Shown: in pieces, positions 28,600-38,234 of the stretch | How positions within the stretch are numbered: the first letter of the stretch is position 1 | Layout: each line of letters begins with the position of its first letter | Source: Parietichytrium sp. I65-24A | Taxonomy: Eukaryota; Sar; Bigyra; Thraustochytrida; Thraustochytriidae | Assembly: GCA_012862575.1 (NCBI GenBank) | Contig: BLSF01000084.1 | Location: 1-64,000, forward strand | Direction of reading: 5' to 3' | Length of the DNA: 64,000 bases | Program-made: the position numbers and the translations under genes | The notes under the pieces: generated by a model | What the model saw: the letters and a program-made list of their open reading frames with translations, nothing else | Told to the model about the DNA's origin: nothing | Databases searched by the model: none

Positions 28600-29397
28600 G
28601 GCGAGTAGCGCCATGCCTTCGGCAGTTTCCACTTGCGGGGGATTCGAAAAGTTCACCGGAAGGAAAGGAATTATGAGTGCGACGAGTGCGGTAAAGCGTT
28701 TGGACGCGCTGGAAGTCACCTTCAAGAAGTTCACCGGAAGGAAAGGAATTATGAGTGCGGTGAGTGTGGCAAAGCGTTTGGACGCGCTGCAGATCTTCGG
28801 GTACACCTTAAAACTGTTCACCTGAAGGAAAGAGATCATGAGTTTGACGAGTGTGGCAAAGCATTTGGACATGTTGGAAACCTTCGCAGACACCTTAAAA
28901 GAGTTCATTTCAAGCAGAAAAACAAATCCTCTAAAGGTGATGTAGCATCTTCTCAACAAGTCGGACCTTTCATGGTTCTTCAACAAGCACAAGTGGCGCT
29001 TGATATTCAGAGAACAGGAATCCATAACGACCCCATTCGAAATCAAAAATGTGAAGGGGATCCAAATCTGCGGGGACTGACGGTCGTATCGAAGAGTAGC
29101 CTTTCACTTTCACTACGCACGTCTGAGTGCAGTCCAGAATGGCTCTTCAGAACGTCTCTCGACTGCGATAACAATAACAATACCAACCACAACAATGCTG
29201 CAATCGAGTGCGAGCGGCCGAAAGAAGGCGTCGCGAAACGTTGTGAGGTGCATGCAGCGCTTGGGAAAAAGCGGTCTCTCGACGAGTCACCCTCTTCTTC
29301 CAGGGAGGAATCAACAAGTGACGGTGATTACGTTTCAATCAACAGTAAACGCAAGAGGACAAGAACCGAGAATGTGTTATGTTGTAAACTGGTCTGA
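28600..29397 (+). pseudogene. Decayed C2H2 zinc-finger gene
   Basis: A frame ending at 29397 encodes three zinc-finger units joined by VHRKERNYEC-type linkers. Only the middle unit (CGECGKAFGRAADLRVHLKT with its VH end) has complete C2H2 spacing. The first has only nine residues between its second Cys and first His, so three are missing. The third lacks its first Cys (HEFDECGKAFG). Just upstream, a fourth finger-like remnant (RHAFGSFHLRGIRKVHRKE) follows an in-frame TAG, and no ATG precedes the fingers. The remaining 150 residues are Ser/Asn-rich with a basic KRKRTRTE tail. This looks like a 5'-truncated, decaying DNA-binding gene. An undetected upstream exon could still rescue part of it. 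Confidence 0.55.
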
Positions 29398-29499
29398 AAT
29401 GTTTCAATCTTAAAAATTGTTCTACGTATGCAAACTGTATACACATGTGTTGCGCTGCAACGTTTCAAAAAGACTCTCCAAAGTTTTATTGACTGTGAG

Positions 29500-30417
29500 T
29501 CACCCCGACACAAAGCCAGGCCCGCGCTTTCCCTTGGTGATCACCCGCCCCTTACTACCGCCATTCCAGTCCGCTTTGCCAGAGTCAACAGTGTGGAATT
29601 TCTCACCCTTTCGGCTCACGATTTGGCCCTCAAAATATCGCAGCTGCCCGTTGGACCGCGAGTCCCTCTCCGCCTTTTGCATTCTGCGCAAATCCTTTTT
29701 CGCTTTCTTGTCAGCAGCACTCTTCGATTTCGGGTCGTTCCCCACGACAGCGAATTCGTCAAACTGGGCCATCATGCGCTTTTTGATGGCGACTTGCTCG
29801 GCCGCTTCCTTTTTACGAAGAGCCTCCTTGCGCGCAAGCTCTTGTCTGCACGCTTCAGCATACTCTTCTTCCACAGAGGCGATGCCTTTATCTAAAATAT
29901 ACATGGCCGTCTCTTCGACCCGGTTTCCGCACACTCGCTCTAGAACATACTGCACGGCTTCCAAATTGCATCCGGGAGGGCAAATTCCTTCCAGCTGTTC
30001 TAGCTTTGGGTTCGATGTACTCGGTTTGTTTTCTTCGGGCTCCGCCGGCAGCGCACATTCCTTTCCGCCGGCCCCAGCATGGCCACTGAGCTCGGCTTCG
30101 CTGTCGCAGCTCTTCTTGAGCCCATCGACGACCTCCATCCCCGCTGGCACTTGGATGAGGGCATCCTCTGCCGCGTCCGTCAGCTCCAAATGATCCAAAT
30201 GCCACTTTTCAATCTCACTCATGTGCTCGTCCAATGAAGCTTCCGGACACATAGTCTGCATGAGCTCAACCAGATCGTTGAGCGCTAGCTCGGACGCAGC
30301 GCAGATGTACTCCATCACGGCATCCTCCGCAGCCAACACGCTCGCATTGGGCAGACTGGCCACCTTCTGCACGAAATGCCGCATGCTGGCATTGCTTTTG
30401 TCCCCAACTTCTGCCAT
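29500..30417 (-). CDS. CUEDC2: CUEDC2-like CUE-domain protein
   Basis: 305 residues from the ATG MAEVGDKSNASM. The longer frame begins only at GTG. Residues 10-100 resemble the helical N-terminus of CUEDC2. The CUE-like ubiquitin-binding region lies near residues 155-190 (GICPPGCNLEAVQYVLERV and VEETAMYILDKG). A charged helix follows, and the C-terminus carries LRYFEGQIVSRKGEKFHTV, matching the conserved CUEDC2 block IRYIDNQVVSTKGERFKDV. Family members bind ubiquitin and act in regulated protein turnover and signalling, and the exact role in protists is unknown. A single exon, convergent with the zinc-finger remnant. Confidence 0.8.
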   Translation of the reverse strand: MAEVGDKSNASMRHFVQKVASLPNASVLAAEDAVMEYICAASELALNDLVELMQTMCPEASLDEHMSEIEKWHLDHLELTDAAEDALIQVPAGMEVVDGLKKSCDSEAELSGHAGAGGKECALPAEPEENKPSTSNPKLEQLEGICPPGCNLEAVQYVLERVCGNRVEETAMYILDKGIASVEEEYAEACRQELARKEALRKKEAAEQVAIKKRMMAQFDEFAVVGNDPKSKSAADKKAKKDLRRMQKAERDSRSNGQLRYFEGQIVSRKGEKFHTVDSGKADWNGGSKGRVITKGKRGPGFVSG

Positions 30418-31489
30418 ACTTGCCGACTTCTCCGAGCAATTCACAGTCCTCAACTCCAATTTGCACTCTTTTCCATATATATAAACGCTTTCTTCACAGC
30501 TTTTGCGCCAACTCACTATCTCTTTATGTCTCTTTATGTCTCTTTTGTCTCTTTTATCTCTTGTGTCTCTTGTGTCTCTTTGTCTCCTTTCTCCTTTTCA
30601 AAAACAAACAATCTCAAACACGTGATCTCCAACTTTCTTTTCTTTTCTTTCTTTTTGTTCAGTGAAGAGGACGGCTGGAAGGGTACTCTCCAAGTACGAC
30701 TATTACCACTGTCGATAGAGGCTTACTAGGCGATTCGGTACTCGCCGGGGACACTTTTGTTCTTGTAGTGGGGAATTGCTGGACGCACTGGACATCACAA
30801 ATTGTTCCGGTCTCCTTACGTGCTTGCTAGGCGTTTGTGTAAGAGGAAATTCAAATGCGGTCGTAGCTAGGCCCCGGATTAAGTGAAACTTTAGAGTGAG
30901 GTAGTGAACTAGGAGTGGTGACAGACGGTAGGGATTGTGTTATTGTATACTATAAGAAGGGGTAGCGAGAAAATTTGTGTTTAGGAGTCTACCGGAAATT
31001 CTTGGGCGTTCTCTGTAGGTGCTGGTAATGAATTAGTCTAGATCAAAGAACTGATCTCTTGGGATGATGTCGGGGAAATTTGCAGGTAGTCGGTGGATCG
31101 TGGAAACTCCGATGGCCGAATATGCGTGACAATGTAGGCCAACATCTCCCATCCTTCACTTTCTGTTCCTTCTTTTCTTTATTGTTTTCTTTCCTTCTTT
31201 TAATCACACCACGGTTTCGCAGGTATGTTTCTTCTTTTATGAAATTGCATTTTCCTGATTCTTCGCCACAGGTCGAAATAGCAACGCGTCGAGATGAAGA
31301 TCATCGGTCGCCCAAGGCATGTCGGACTTGGCAGTCCGAGTCAACGTAAGCCCAACGTATTGGAATTGGAATTTGATGAAACGAGCGGCAACATTTCTTT
31401 GGTGTGGTTGGTTGAGGAGAGATCGTTGAAGCGAGAAGCAGGTGTGAATGGAAACTACACGTGGATCAAGCATATTTACTGTTAAATGA
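30418..31489. other. Intergenic region between CUEDC2-like and sulfur transporter genes
   Basis: About 1.07 kb. TCTCTTTTGTC-type pyrimidine repeats at 30530-30595 lie upstream of the CUEDC2-like start. AT-rich sequence follows at 30840-31080, and a pyrimidine-rich block at 31140-31215. A 63-codon ATG frame at 31294-31485 has no recognisable domain and is not called. Confidence 0.5.
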
Positions 31490-32738
31490 TCAAAACAAGA
31501 GGGGCAAAACCTTGTCATTCATGATGCCAAGCGACATGCCACCAGCGAACATGCCGCCAACGGAGATGAGGGATGCAAGACTGAGCGTTGAAAGACCACT
31601 TAAGCCATGACCACTAGTGCAGCCGGCCTGAATGCGAGCACCGACCAGGAGCATGGCAGCTCCTACGAATGCGGTCAAGTGTCCCAAAAGACCGCTACCG
31701 TTGATGTTTGCGCCGGCCCGCGCGTCAGGGCTGATGGTTGGATAGTTGCTCAAGTATTGAGAGAGGGCAACTCCCGCAAAGACACCAGCGGCAATGAAGA
31801 GCTGAAAAGCTGCATGCGAATTGACGAGATTCTTGTGCAAGTATGGCGCGTTCTTTTCCAAGTTGCGATCGAAGAGTTTTGCGAGGTTGCTCGAGATCAA
31901 CACCCATCCAGTCGACATCCCAAGTGCCCCTGCGGAAGAAACATGCATAGGGAACTGGAGCATACCAACTAAGAACCCGGAGATGGCAGGGTCCCACGCA
32001 AGTGCATCCAAGGCTAGGGGGTTGTCGTACTTCATATTGGGCTGGAATTCAACAATCACTTTTGCAACTTCATTCCTCCAAGGGAAGACTTGGTCGACAC
32101 CATAGATGACCATGGCGCAAAGCGCGACGAACCCAACGGACGCGACTGCGTACGGAACAGATTTCGGGACCAAGTCAGCGTCTTCCACCTTGCCGCGCTT
32201 TTGATAATCCGGAATGCTTGTGCGGAGATAGTTTTCAAGATAGCCGTAAAAGATTGTGCCGGTAATTCCTCCGAGTAGCAAAGAAATGCTAGTACTGGCG
32301 TGCTCGAGAGGCAGCTGTGCCCAAACCGTTCCCTGTGACAGTCATAACAAATATTTGGCCGGCGTCAGCTCCTGTTCACCGTTTCGTACCCTACAGCGTA
32401 ATGACGTCCTTGCGCTCGACAATTGTACTTACCGGACAAGACCCCGTGAGATACATGCCAGCTCCCAGCAACAATCCTCCCACCAAGTTCGCACCGTATC
32501 CTCCCAGTTTCCCGAAACCCAGCGCGATGCTAGTTCGCGCCTCTCTCTTCTGAAGGCCCAGCTTGTGTGAGATCATCAGAGCCGCCGTGGATGTGGCGCT
32601 GGCAGAGAGGAACATCCTCATCATGATGAAGTTGTTCAGCTCCATTTGCTCCGACACCACGAACGGCACGTTCGTCTTGCCCTTGTCCAGCGCGAAACCG
32701 AACACTCCGCCGCTCATGAACGCAATTAGCTGGTCCAT
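31490..32738 (-). CDS. YeeE/YedE (TsuA-like) thiosulfate/sulfur transporter, two exons
   Basis: Exon 1 is 32738-32433, the intron is 32432-32333 (100 nt, GTAAGT ... CACAG), and exon 2 is 32332-31490, giving 382 residues. The ATG reads MDQLIAFMSGGVFGFALDKG. Nine to ten hydrophobic segments are visible. Family motifs are GYGANLVGGLLLGAGMYLTG, then SCPGTVWAQLPLEH formed exactly across the splice, and late GARIQAGCTSGHGLSGLSTL. The paired motifs with GxCPG and GCTSGHG cysteines mark the sulfur-transport (DUF395) family, whose bacterial member TsuA takes up thiosulfate through conserved cysteines. The substrate here is inferred. It may sit on the plasma membrane or a vacuole. A sulfotransferase gene follows 1.8 kb to the right. 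Confidence 0.9.
32333..32432 (-). other. Intron of sulfur transporter
   Basis: GTAAGT donor and TGTCACAG acceptor, 100 nt, phase 0. Splicing rebuilds the family motif GSCPGTVWAQ, whereas read-through ends after 14 codons. Confidence 0.9.
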
Positions 32739-33414
32739 CTTGGCACTCTTTGCACTACTGGCACCCTTGCCTCGCCTCCTGCTCCGGTCTGCGCTCCCGT
32801 GGCTCCTGCTGCTCCTGCTGCTCCTCTCGCCCTTCGCTCGTTTGGGATCTGCTGCAGCTCTTGAACCTTGCACATGACATTCCCATCTCAATCTTTCCCA
32901 GAATCAAGCACATACTGGTAGTACCGGTGCCAAGAATTATACCGCAGTCACGTAAGCCAGACTCAAGCGCTCGCTCGCAGCATCCGAGAGCTTGTTGCTT
33001 GTTTCTTTCTACGCGTTACGTGTACTTGATGTACTTGCTGTGCTATACTACACCTTCCATCACAATCCCCGACTACGCATTCTATGTATACTCTGCTCTG
33101 TTCCTCTTTTGCTCTGTTGATCTCTGTTGCCCCAAAGCTCGCTCGCTGTTTCGCAAGACGCTAATGTTGTTCTTGTTCACCTCAATGCTCGAGTTCACGA
33201 AAAACAACAGTGAATTCTATAAACTCCGAACCGCGTGCATTCGCATGACGTCCAAGCTAACTTGGTACGTGCTTTGCTTTGCTTCAGAGTACCTTGTAAT
33301 TGCCTGAACTAATTACTCTAAAATCTGTTGGTTATTCTGAATTCTGAAAGCGCGCTGCAACGAATGCCATCGACATCCATCGACCTTGGCAACAGTGGCA
33401 AGCTGACTTTGGAG

Positions 33415-33442
33415 CCTGGCTGGCTGGCTGGCTGGCTGGCTA
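33415..33442. repeat. GGCT tetranucleotide microsatellite
   Basis: About seven TGGC/GGCT units ending in TAGC. Confidence 0.85.
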
Positions 33443-34202
33443 GCGTCTGAGAGCCTCTGAGAGGAGAGCAAGCCGGCACGGACATTGAGTCGCGGGGAAA
33501 AAGCTTTCGCGAGCTTTGTCTACCTACCGCCTAGGAGCTCGGCTAGCGTGCCTCGGTGGTTTCGGGCATTTCCGGAATTTCCATAGGATACTTGAAACTG
33601 TCGTGATACCGGCAGCTGCGATTACTGCGATTCCCGTTTCCCGTTTCCCTTTGCGTTTCGCGCTGTGACTATGTTATAAACGCTTGCGCTTGCATTTGGG
33701 ATATTTGGGTCGAGGGCAAAGTCATAATCGACTCCTGCGCCTTGTGCCGTGGGAAGTAGATTGGTTTGCTTGTTTCCAAACTCGCTCCGGACTTGAACAA
33801 TTGAGTTGCGGTGAATGCAAAATGAAAAATGCATTATGCCTTATGCATAATGCATAATGTGCAAACGAAAGAAGAGCTCTCGTTTTGAGGTTTGGGGGTT
33901 GAGGCTTCATTTTGGGGCTACACGCGGCGTGCTACCTTTCAGTACAGTGAAACGTCGGGGCAGTGTGGTGAACGACAGAGGTCTGATAACTGAGCGTCCT
34001 CGCCGCTGGTGTTGGAGTGCTCGTCGCGTGGGACGGTCGGGGAGTAAGAACTGTGTCTATGTAACTTTTGCCTGGAGCGTAGTTCATGCTGCAGTTCTGT
34101 TTCTATTTTTCGTCGAGTAAGGCGTAAGGATTAAGGAGTAAGGCCACCTCGCCGCAGCAGTTTGGAGACGAAAGAGCTCGGCTTCCGCGCGTCAATTCAT
34201 CT

Positions 34203-34231
34203 ATTCATTCATTCATTCATTCATTCATTCG
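34203..34231. repeat. ATTC tetranucleotide microsatellite
   Basis: About seven ATTC units. GAAT/ATTC tetramers also occur at 17812-17828 and 37700-37722, each in a spacer between genes. Confidence 0.9.
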
Positions 34232-34572
34232 TTGTATGTATGTTTGTCCTTTTCTTTGTTTTTTTCGTCCAATGAGATCCACTGAGTCCAACAAATACGA
34301 ATGTTTCCTTCATCACTTGTATCACTTGGTTCCGATCCGCATGTTTAAGATCCGCCACTCCTTCATCTATGCTTCGTTCACTGACATGATACCACACGTG
34401 GCACTCCCTGTCTAACTTTGTCCCGATCCCTCTTGGTTATTGGTTGAATGAAGAGAGTTTCGAATCCGGGGAGCATACGCGCGGTGTACTCGCGGAGCAG
34501 AAGATCAGGAAAGGAGGGAGTGTGGCGTTGGCTTGGAGAGGCGCGGAGACTTATGTTGGCCCTGTAGTCGGG

Positions 34573-35781
34573 ATGGGCGAGCGCAGTTGCACTTGCAAGG
34601 CGGTGGCGGCGCTGGCAGTGGGGCTTTTGCTAGCTACTCTGTGTGCCTTCGAGCTCGGGAGAGGACAGCAGGAATGGACCATAGCTGAGAGGTCAGTGAG
34701 CAGCATGCAGTCGGTGTCGGACCTGGTGGCTGGGACCGTTTTCAGGTGGAAGGACAAGCTGACGTTTAATGAGGACTCGTATGAAGTGTACAATTGCAAA
34801 GACACCTTGCATAAGGACCAGGGGTCCCTGCCGGAGTTTCTGGTAGCCGGCGTGCACAAAGGCGGCTCGACGGCGCTGTATGGGTACCTCGTTCAGCACG
34901 GGCACATCCGCCCATCGTGCTGTAAGGAGACACACTTTTTCACCAAGCCGGAGCTGTACGAACTGGGACTGGGATACTATCGGAGACACTTTCACGATGT
35001 CAGGGACATGCCGCACGTGATAACGGGCGAAGGTACGCCCAACTACATTCGCAATCCTGACGCAGCCGCGCGTATTGCCAAGCATCTTCCCGACGTGAAG
35101 GCGGTGGTGAGCCTGCGCGACCCCGTGGAGCGCTTCATGTCGCAGTACGTTGGATTTCGGGAGCGGAAACTAACCAGCAAGTCTTGCACGGATTACTGGG
35201 AGCAAGAGATGCTGGCCATCGATCGCTGCATTGACCATTACCAGCCAAGTGAGCACATTAGATTTCCCACGACGCCTGCTGGGTTGACGGAGTCGCAATT
35301 ACTCGAGCGCGAATCCAAGGCAGACAAGGTAGACGAGGCAGCCGTTCCTGCGTCGAGTGGCCAAGGCGTTTGCGATACTAGCGACAGAGAATGCATCAAG
35401 CGCTTCTGCTTTACGAAACTTCACGAGAACGGCATTGTTCGGAGCATCTATGTTGACCAGATTGCTCGATGGCTCTCGCTCTTTCCTGCCGAGCAGTTAC
35501 TAATCGTGCAGTCAGAGCAGCTGAAGATGCACACCAACGAGACCATGCAACATGTGGCGCATTTTCTCGGTCTTCGCAACTTTTTGGAGTCCGAGCTTGG
35601 AGCGTTCGCCTCTGCACAACAAGGTAGTAACCACCATCTAAGCCCTCTGTACCGGACGTGCGACAAGAAGGTGATGAGGAGATTTTTTGCAGCAGAAAAC
35701 AACCTTTTGGAAAGCTTGATTAAAGCGCGATGGCCGGATGAGTTTGCAAATTGGTGGCGTTATTGGGATGAAAAATTGTGA
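34573..35781 (+). CDS. Golgi-type PAPS-dependent carbohydrate sulfotransferase
   Basis: 402 residues from ATG MGERSCTCKAVAALAVGLLL, which gives a short cytoplasmic tail and a signal anchor at about residues 9-27, the classic type II Golgi layout. The longer frame starts only at TTG. The catalytic domain carries the 5'-phosphosulfate loop VAGVHKGGSTALYGYLVQH (near residue 92) and the 3'-phosphate motif VVSLRDPVERFMSQY (near 178), both diagnostic of Sulfotransfer_1 enzymes close to heparan-sulfate O/N-sulfotransferases. Cysteine-rich stretches suggest lumenal disulfides. The reaction is sulfate transfer from PAPS to a sugar hydroxyl or amine, with the acceptor unknown. The neighbouring sulfur transporter is suggestive of a common sulfur economy only. 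Confidence 0.88.
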   Translation: MGERSCTCKAVAALAVGLLLATLCAFELGRGQQEWTIAERSVSSMQSVSDLVAGTVFRWKDKLTFNEDSYEVYNCKDTLHKDQGSLPEFLVAGVHKGGSTALYGYLVQHGHIRPSCCKETHFFTKPELYELGLGYYRRHFHDVRDMPHVITGEGTPNYIRNPDAAARIAKHLPDVKAVVSLRDPVERFMSQYVGFRERKLTSKSCTDYWEQEMLAIDRCIDHYQPSEHIRFPTTPAGLTESQLLERESKADKVDEAAVPASSGQGVCDTSDRECIKRFCFTKLHENGIVRSIYVDQIARWLSLFPAEQLLIVQSEQLKMHTNETMQHVAHFLGLRNFLESELGAFASAQQGSNHHLSPLYRTCDKKVMRRFFAAENNLLESLIKARWPDEFANWWRYWDEKL

Positions 35782-36040
35782 AGCGCAAAAAGCCGTGTAC
35801 TATTCCCACTAGAGGGACGAGGAAGCGGCGATTTTCTACCGTTATTGTGATTACTTGTCGCACAGCAAGTGGAGCACAGCTGCGGGGGGGAAGGGACCCA
35901 ACAGCTCAGTGAGCGCACAGATGGCCTGGTCCATCTCTAGAGCGTCAGAGTGTTTTTGACCGTGCAAACACATGCGCCAGTTCTGGAAAGATGAAACGGA
36001 ATGAACAGATTAGAAAGAAACGATTGTGTTTAAAAACATA
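35782..36040 (-). other. Convergent spacer with possible terminal exon
   Basis: On the minus strand a TTTCATCTTTCCAG acceptor-like site ends at 35983 and is followed by an open stretch 35982-35851 of 43 codons ending in TAA. It reads NWRMCLHGQKHSDALEMDQA and continues into an amphipathic Leu-rich end. It could be a last exon of the gene at 36041-37438, but the obvious donor (GTAATA, overlapping that gene's stop) gives the wrong phase. It is left as a candidate. Confidence 0.3.
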
Positions 36041-37438
36041 TTACATTAGACGAAGAGTGTCTGCGACCTCCATAGCAGCATAATCCCAGTTTTTGATGAT
36101 CACAGCACCGTCTGTGAATGTTTTGAAGTTCTCCCAGGCTTTGTATTGGTCAACGTTCTCAGCATTACACCTATTATCGTCACTCAGAGGATTTTCGAAA
36201 TGATAGATTGGTAGGCTCATTGCCAGTGTTTGCCTGAAATCGGCGGATATGCCGCCGACGCTTTCTTCGACTCTGTCGGGATCTTTGAGATGATATTTCG
36301 TAACGGCAGAGATCCGTGCGACGAGCCCAAACTCTTCATGGATGACCTTTTTGCCATCCGTTGTGTCCAAGGTCTGGAAACTCTCGAGCTTCAATTCCAC
36401 CCGGATCGGCTCGACCTGCTCGCTGTCTGGCGTGATGAGCACCTTATCAGAAAAACCAAACAGCACCATGGCCGCCTCGTAAGCGTTGCCACCAGAGTGG
36501 GTTCTATTTCCCGCGGATACGATCGCGCGAGCAAAACGGCGAAGAGTCGAGTGAACGATGAGCTTGACTTTGTCGTCTTCCATAGGTAGCGAGTCCCGAG
36601 TCCAGCCAAGAGTCTCTTCGAGACTGTTCACCACGCACGCGACAATGCCCTCGTACTTGTACTCTACCCCAGAGAGCATGACGCCATTGAGGATAATCTT
36701 GTCCCTCTCGATATCCCGTGTATCTTGGTGCGTGGTATCTTTCCCGGCGTGTACAATGGCTTTCTGTCCTTTCCGCAGCCACCAGATGGGCACCTTTACG
36801 TGCTCGCCCTCCTTCGCCGGCGTCAAAAACTCGTACACGATCCCGGCAAACCCTTCTGCATCCGTGGCCTGCTCCAGTCTCTCGCGCACCCACTCGGCGT
36901 CAAAGTCGACATCCTCTTCCCGCACGACCGCCTCGCCACTCACGCCTGACTCCAAACCCTGTTGCACGCCATCATCTTTCACTGCGTCCACAAGCCCATC
37001 GGCATCGGCATTGGCATTGGCATCGGCATCAGCATTGGCATCGGCCTTTGCATTTGCATTGGCATTTGCATTGGCATTTGCATTTGCATTTGCATTTGCA
37101 TTTGCATTTGCATTTGCATCGGAATCTACAAGCCGGCCTTCGCCGCCATTGAAACCTGCGTCTCCAGTCCCGTCTCCGCCGCAGTCTCCACAGTCTCCGC
37201 GAGCGGACAGCCTCTCTCTGCGCCTTCTTCTCGCTGCCAACGCGTTGGCGCTGCCCTTTGCCGCGCCCAGCACTTGAAAGAGCCCGTCCGCCGCCTCCTC
37301 CAGCTGCTGCAGCTGCTGCAAGGCCTCCAGCCTGCTCTCCAGCCCGCTCTCCAGCGAGGCACCACGTGGCCCTGGCGCAGGAGAGGCCTGCAGCAAGTCC
37401 AGATCCTCCAGCGCCTGGCGCAGAGATAGCGACGCCAT
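36041..37438 (-). CDS. Unknown protein with Ala-Asn/Ala-Asp repeat and conserved-looking C-terminal domain
   Basis: 465 residues from ATG MASLSLRQALEDLDLLQASP. The open frame continues upstream through a trinucleotide repeat without a better ATG. Residues 1-80 are helical and Leu/Gln-rich. Residues about 105-145 are a low-complexity run of Ala-Asn and Ala-Asp dipeptides coded by a GCAAAT-type hexanucleotide. From about residue 170 to the end lies a mixed alpha/beta globular region (VPIWWLRKGQKAIVHAGKD, GVEYKYEGIVACVVNSLEET, VLITPDSEQVEPIRVELKLE) with no membrane segment. I do not recognise the family. The globular half is the part to search. Its 3' end may be incomplete because a possible additional exon lies downstream. 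Confidence 0.7.
   Translation of the reverse strand: MASLSLRQALEDLDLLQASPAPGPRGASLESGLESRLEALQQLQQLEEAADGLFQVLGAAKGSANALAARRRRRERLSARGDCGDCGGDGTGDAGFNGGEGRLVDSDANANANANANANANANANANANAKADANADADANANADADGLVDAVKDDGVQQGLESGVSGEAVVREEDVDFDAEWVRERLEQATDAEGFAGIVYEFLTPAKEGEHVKVPIWWLRKGQKAIVHAGKDTTHQDTRDIERDKIILNGVMLSGVEYKYEGIVACVVNSLEETLGWTRDSLPMEDDKVKLIVHSTLRRFARAIVSAGNRTHSGGNAYEAAMVLFGFSDKVLITPDSEQVEPIRVELKLESFQTLDTTDGKKVIHEEFGLVARISAVTKYHLKDPDRVEESVGGISADFRQTLAMSLPIYHFENPLSDDNRCNAENVDQYKAWENFKTFTDGAVIIKNWDYAAMEVADTLRLM
37030..37118. repeat. GCATTT hexanucleotide array within a coding region
   Basis: About 14 units of GCATTT/GCATTG/GCATCG on the plus strand, coding Ala-Asn and Ala-Asp dipeptides on the minus strand. 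Perfect units repeat the octamer-like word ATTTGCAT. Confidence 0.9.
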
Positions 37439-38234
37439 CTCTTTCTCTTTCTCTTTCTCTCGGGTTGGGACAGGAATGAGTTGAGATGGAAGTGTGCGAG
37501 TGTGTTTGTTCAATGAAGATGAAGCGATTGTTCGTGTGTTTGTTGAACTCTGGTTTGTTGGTTTGTTGGGTGAAGATGGATGTTGTAGTATGATGATGAT
37601 GATGATGATGATGATGTTGATGATGATGATGATGGGCTCCTGACGAACGGTAAGCTTGCACGACATGAATGAATCCGCACGAAGGACGACTGTGACCCTG
37701 TGAATGAATGAATGAATGAATGACTGAGGGAAAGACTGTTGCGAACACGGTGAACTTGAATGCATTTATTGATTCATTCATTCGCACAGATGGTATCAGA
37801 TGGTGTTCATGTTCACCTTCATGTACCGGTAGTTCAATGAGTTCAATGTTCATGTTTACAACTGTACGGGTACCAGGTACCGGGTACCGGTACTGACTGT
37901 GAGTGCATGAGGCAGAGGACTGGAGCGCAGGAGCAAAGCACGTGTCGTCTACTCTTCTCGCACGCGAGCCAGGATTCCTTCACATCTTATACTCACTCAA
38001 TCCGTTGCGTTCATCACTGCCACTGCCACGGTCACGGGCACGGTCACAGTCACGGTCACGGTTGTCACGGTTGTCACGGTCGAGCGCAAGCCAATAAAGG
38101 TGAAAGGGTCTCTCGCAGGTCCCGGGAGGGACGTCTCAACAGGTCCCGACAGGGGTTCAGTCGGTCACTGAATCAGATTGCCGACCAGAGCGTCCTCCTG
38201 GGTGCGCGTGCCTGGCTGGTAGGAAAGAGGGGAG
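37439..38234. other. Divergent spacer upstream of the Sec14 gene
   Basis: About 800 bases. It contains an ATG/ATGATG trinucleotide run at 37590-37634, GAAT tetramers at 37700-37722, overlapping GGTACC palindromes at 37869-37892, and CACGGT-type hexamers at 38026-38082. No gene was seen. Confidence 0.55.
37590..37634. repeat. ATG trinucleotide microsatellite
   Basis: About 14 GAT/ATG units with one TTG interruption. It gives poly-Ile or poly-His in spurious frames. Confidence 0.9.

Larger units (their letters stand above)
32739..34572. other. Long divergent intergenic region
   Basis: About 1.8 kb without a supported gene. It holds a GGCT run at 33415-33442, nested ATGCATAATGCATAAT-type palindromic sequence at 33830-33862, and an ATTC run at 34203-34231. 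A hydrophobic 185-codon frame at 32750-33307 starts at TTG, overlaps the transporter promoter and has no family signature, so it is not called. Promoters for both flanking genes must lie here. Confidence 0.55.

Noticed and set aside
31294-31485. 63-codon ATG frame beside the transporter gene
   Set aside because: Too short, no homology recognised, and it overlaps the likely 3' untranslated region of the opposite gene.
32750-33307. Hydrophobic 185-codon frame
   Set aside because: It starts at TTG, overlaps the transporter's 5' end and promoter, and has no motif or splice support.
36558-37277. 239-codon plus-strand frame
   Set aside because: It is the antisense shadow of the Ala-Asn repeat gene, giving Phe-Ala runs from the hexanucleotide array.
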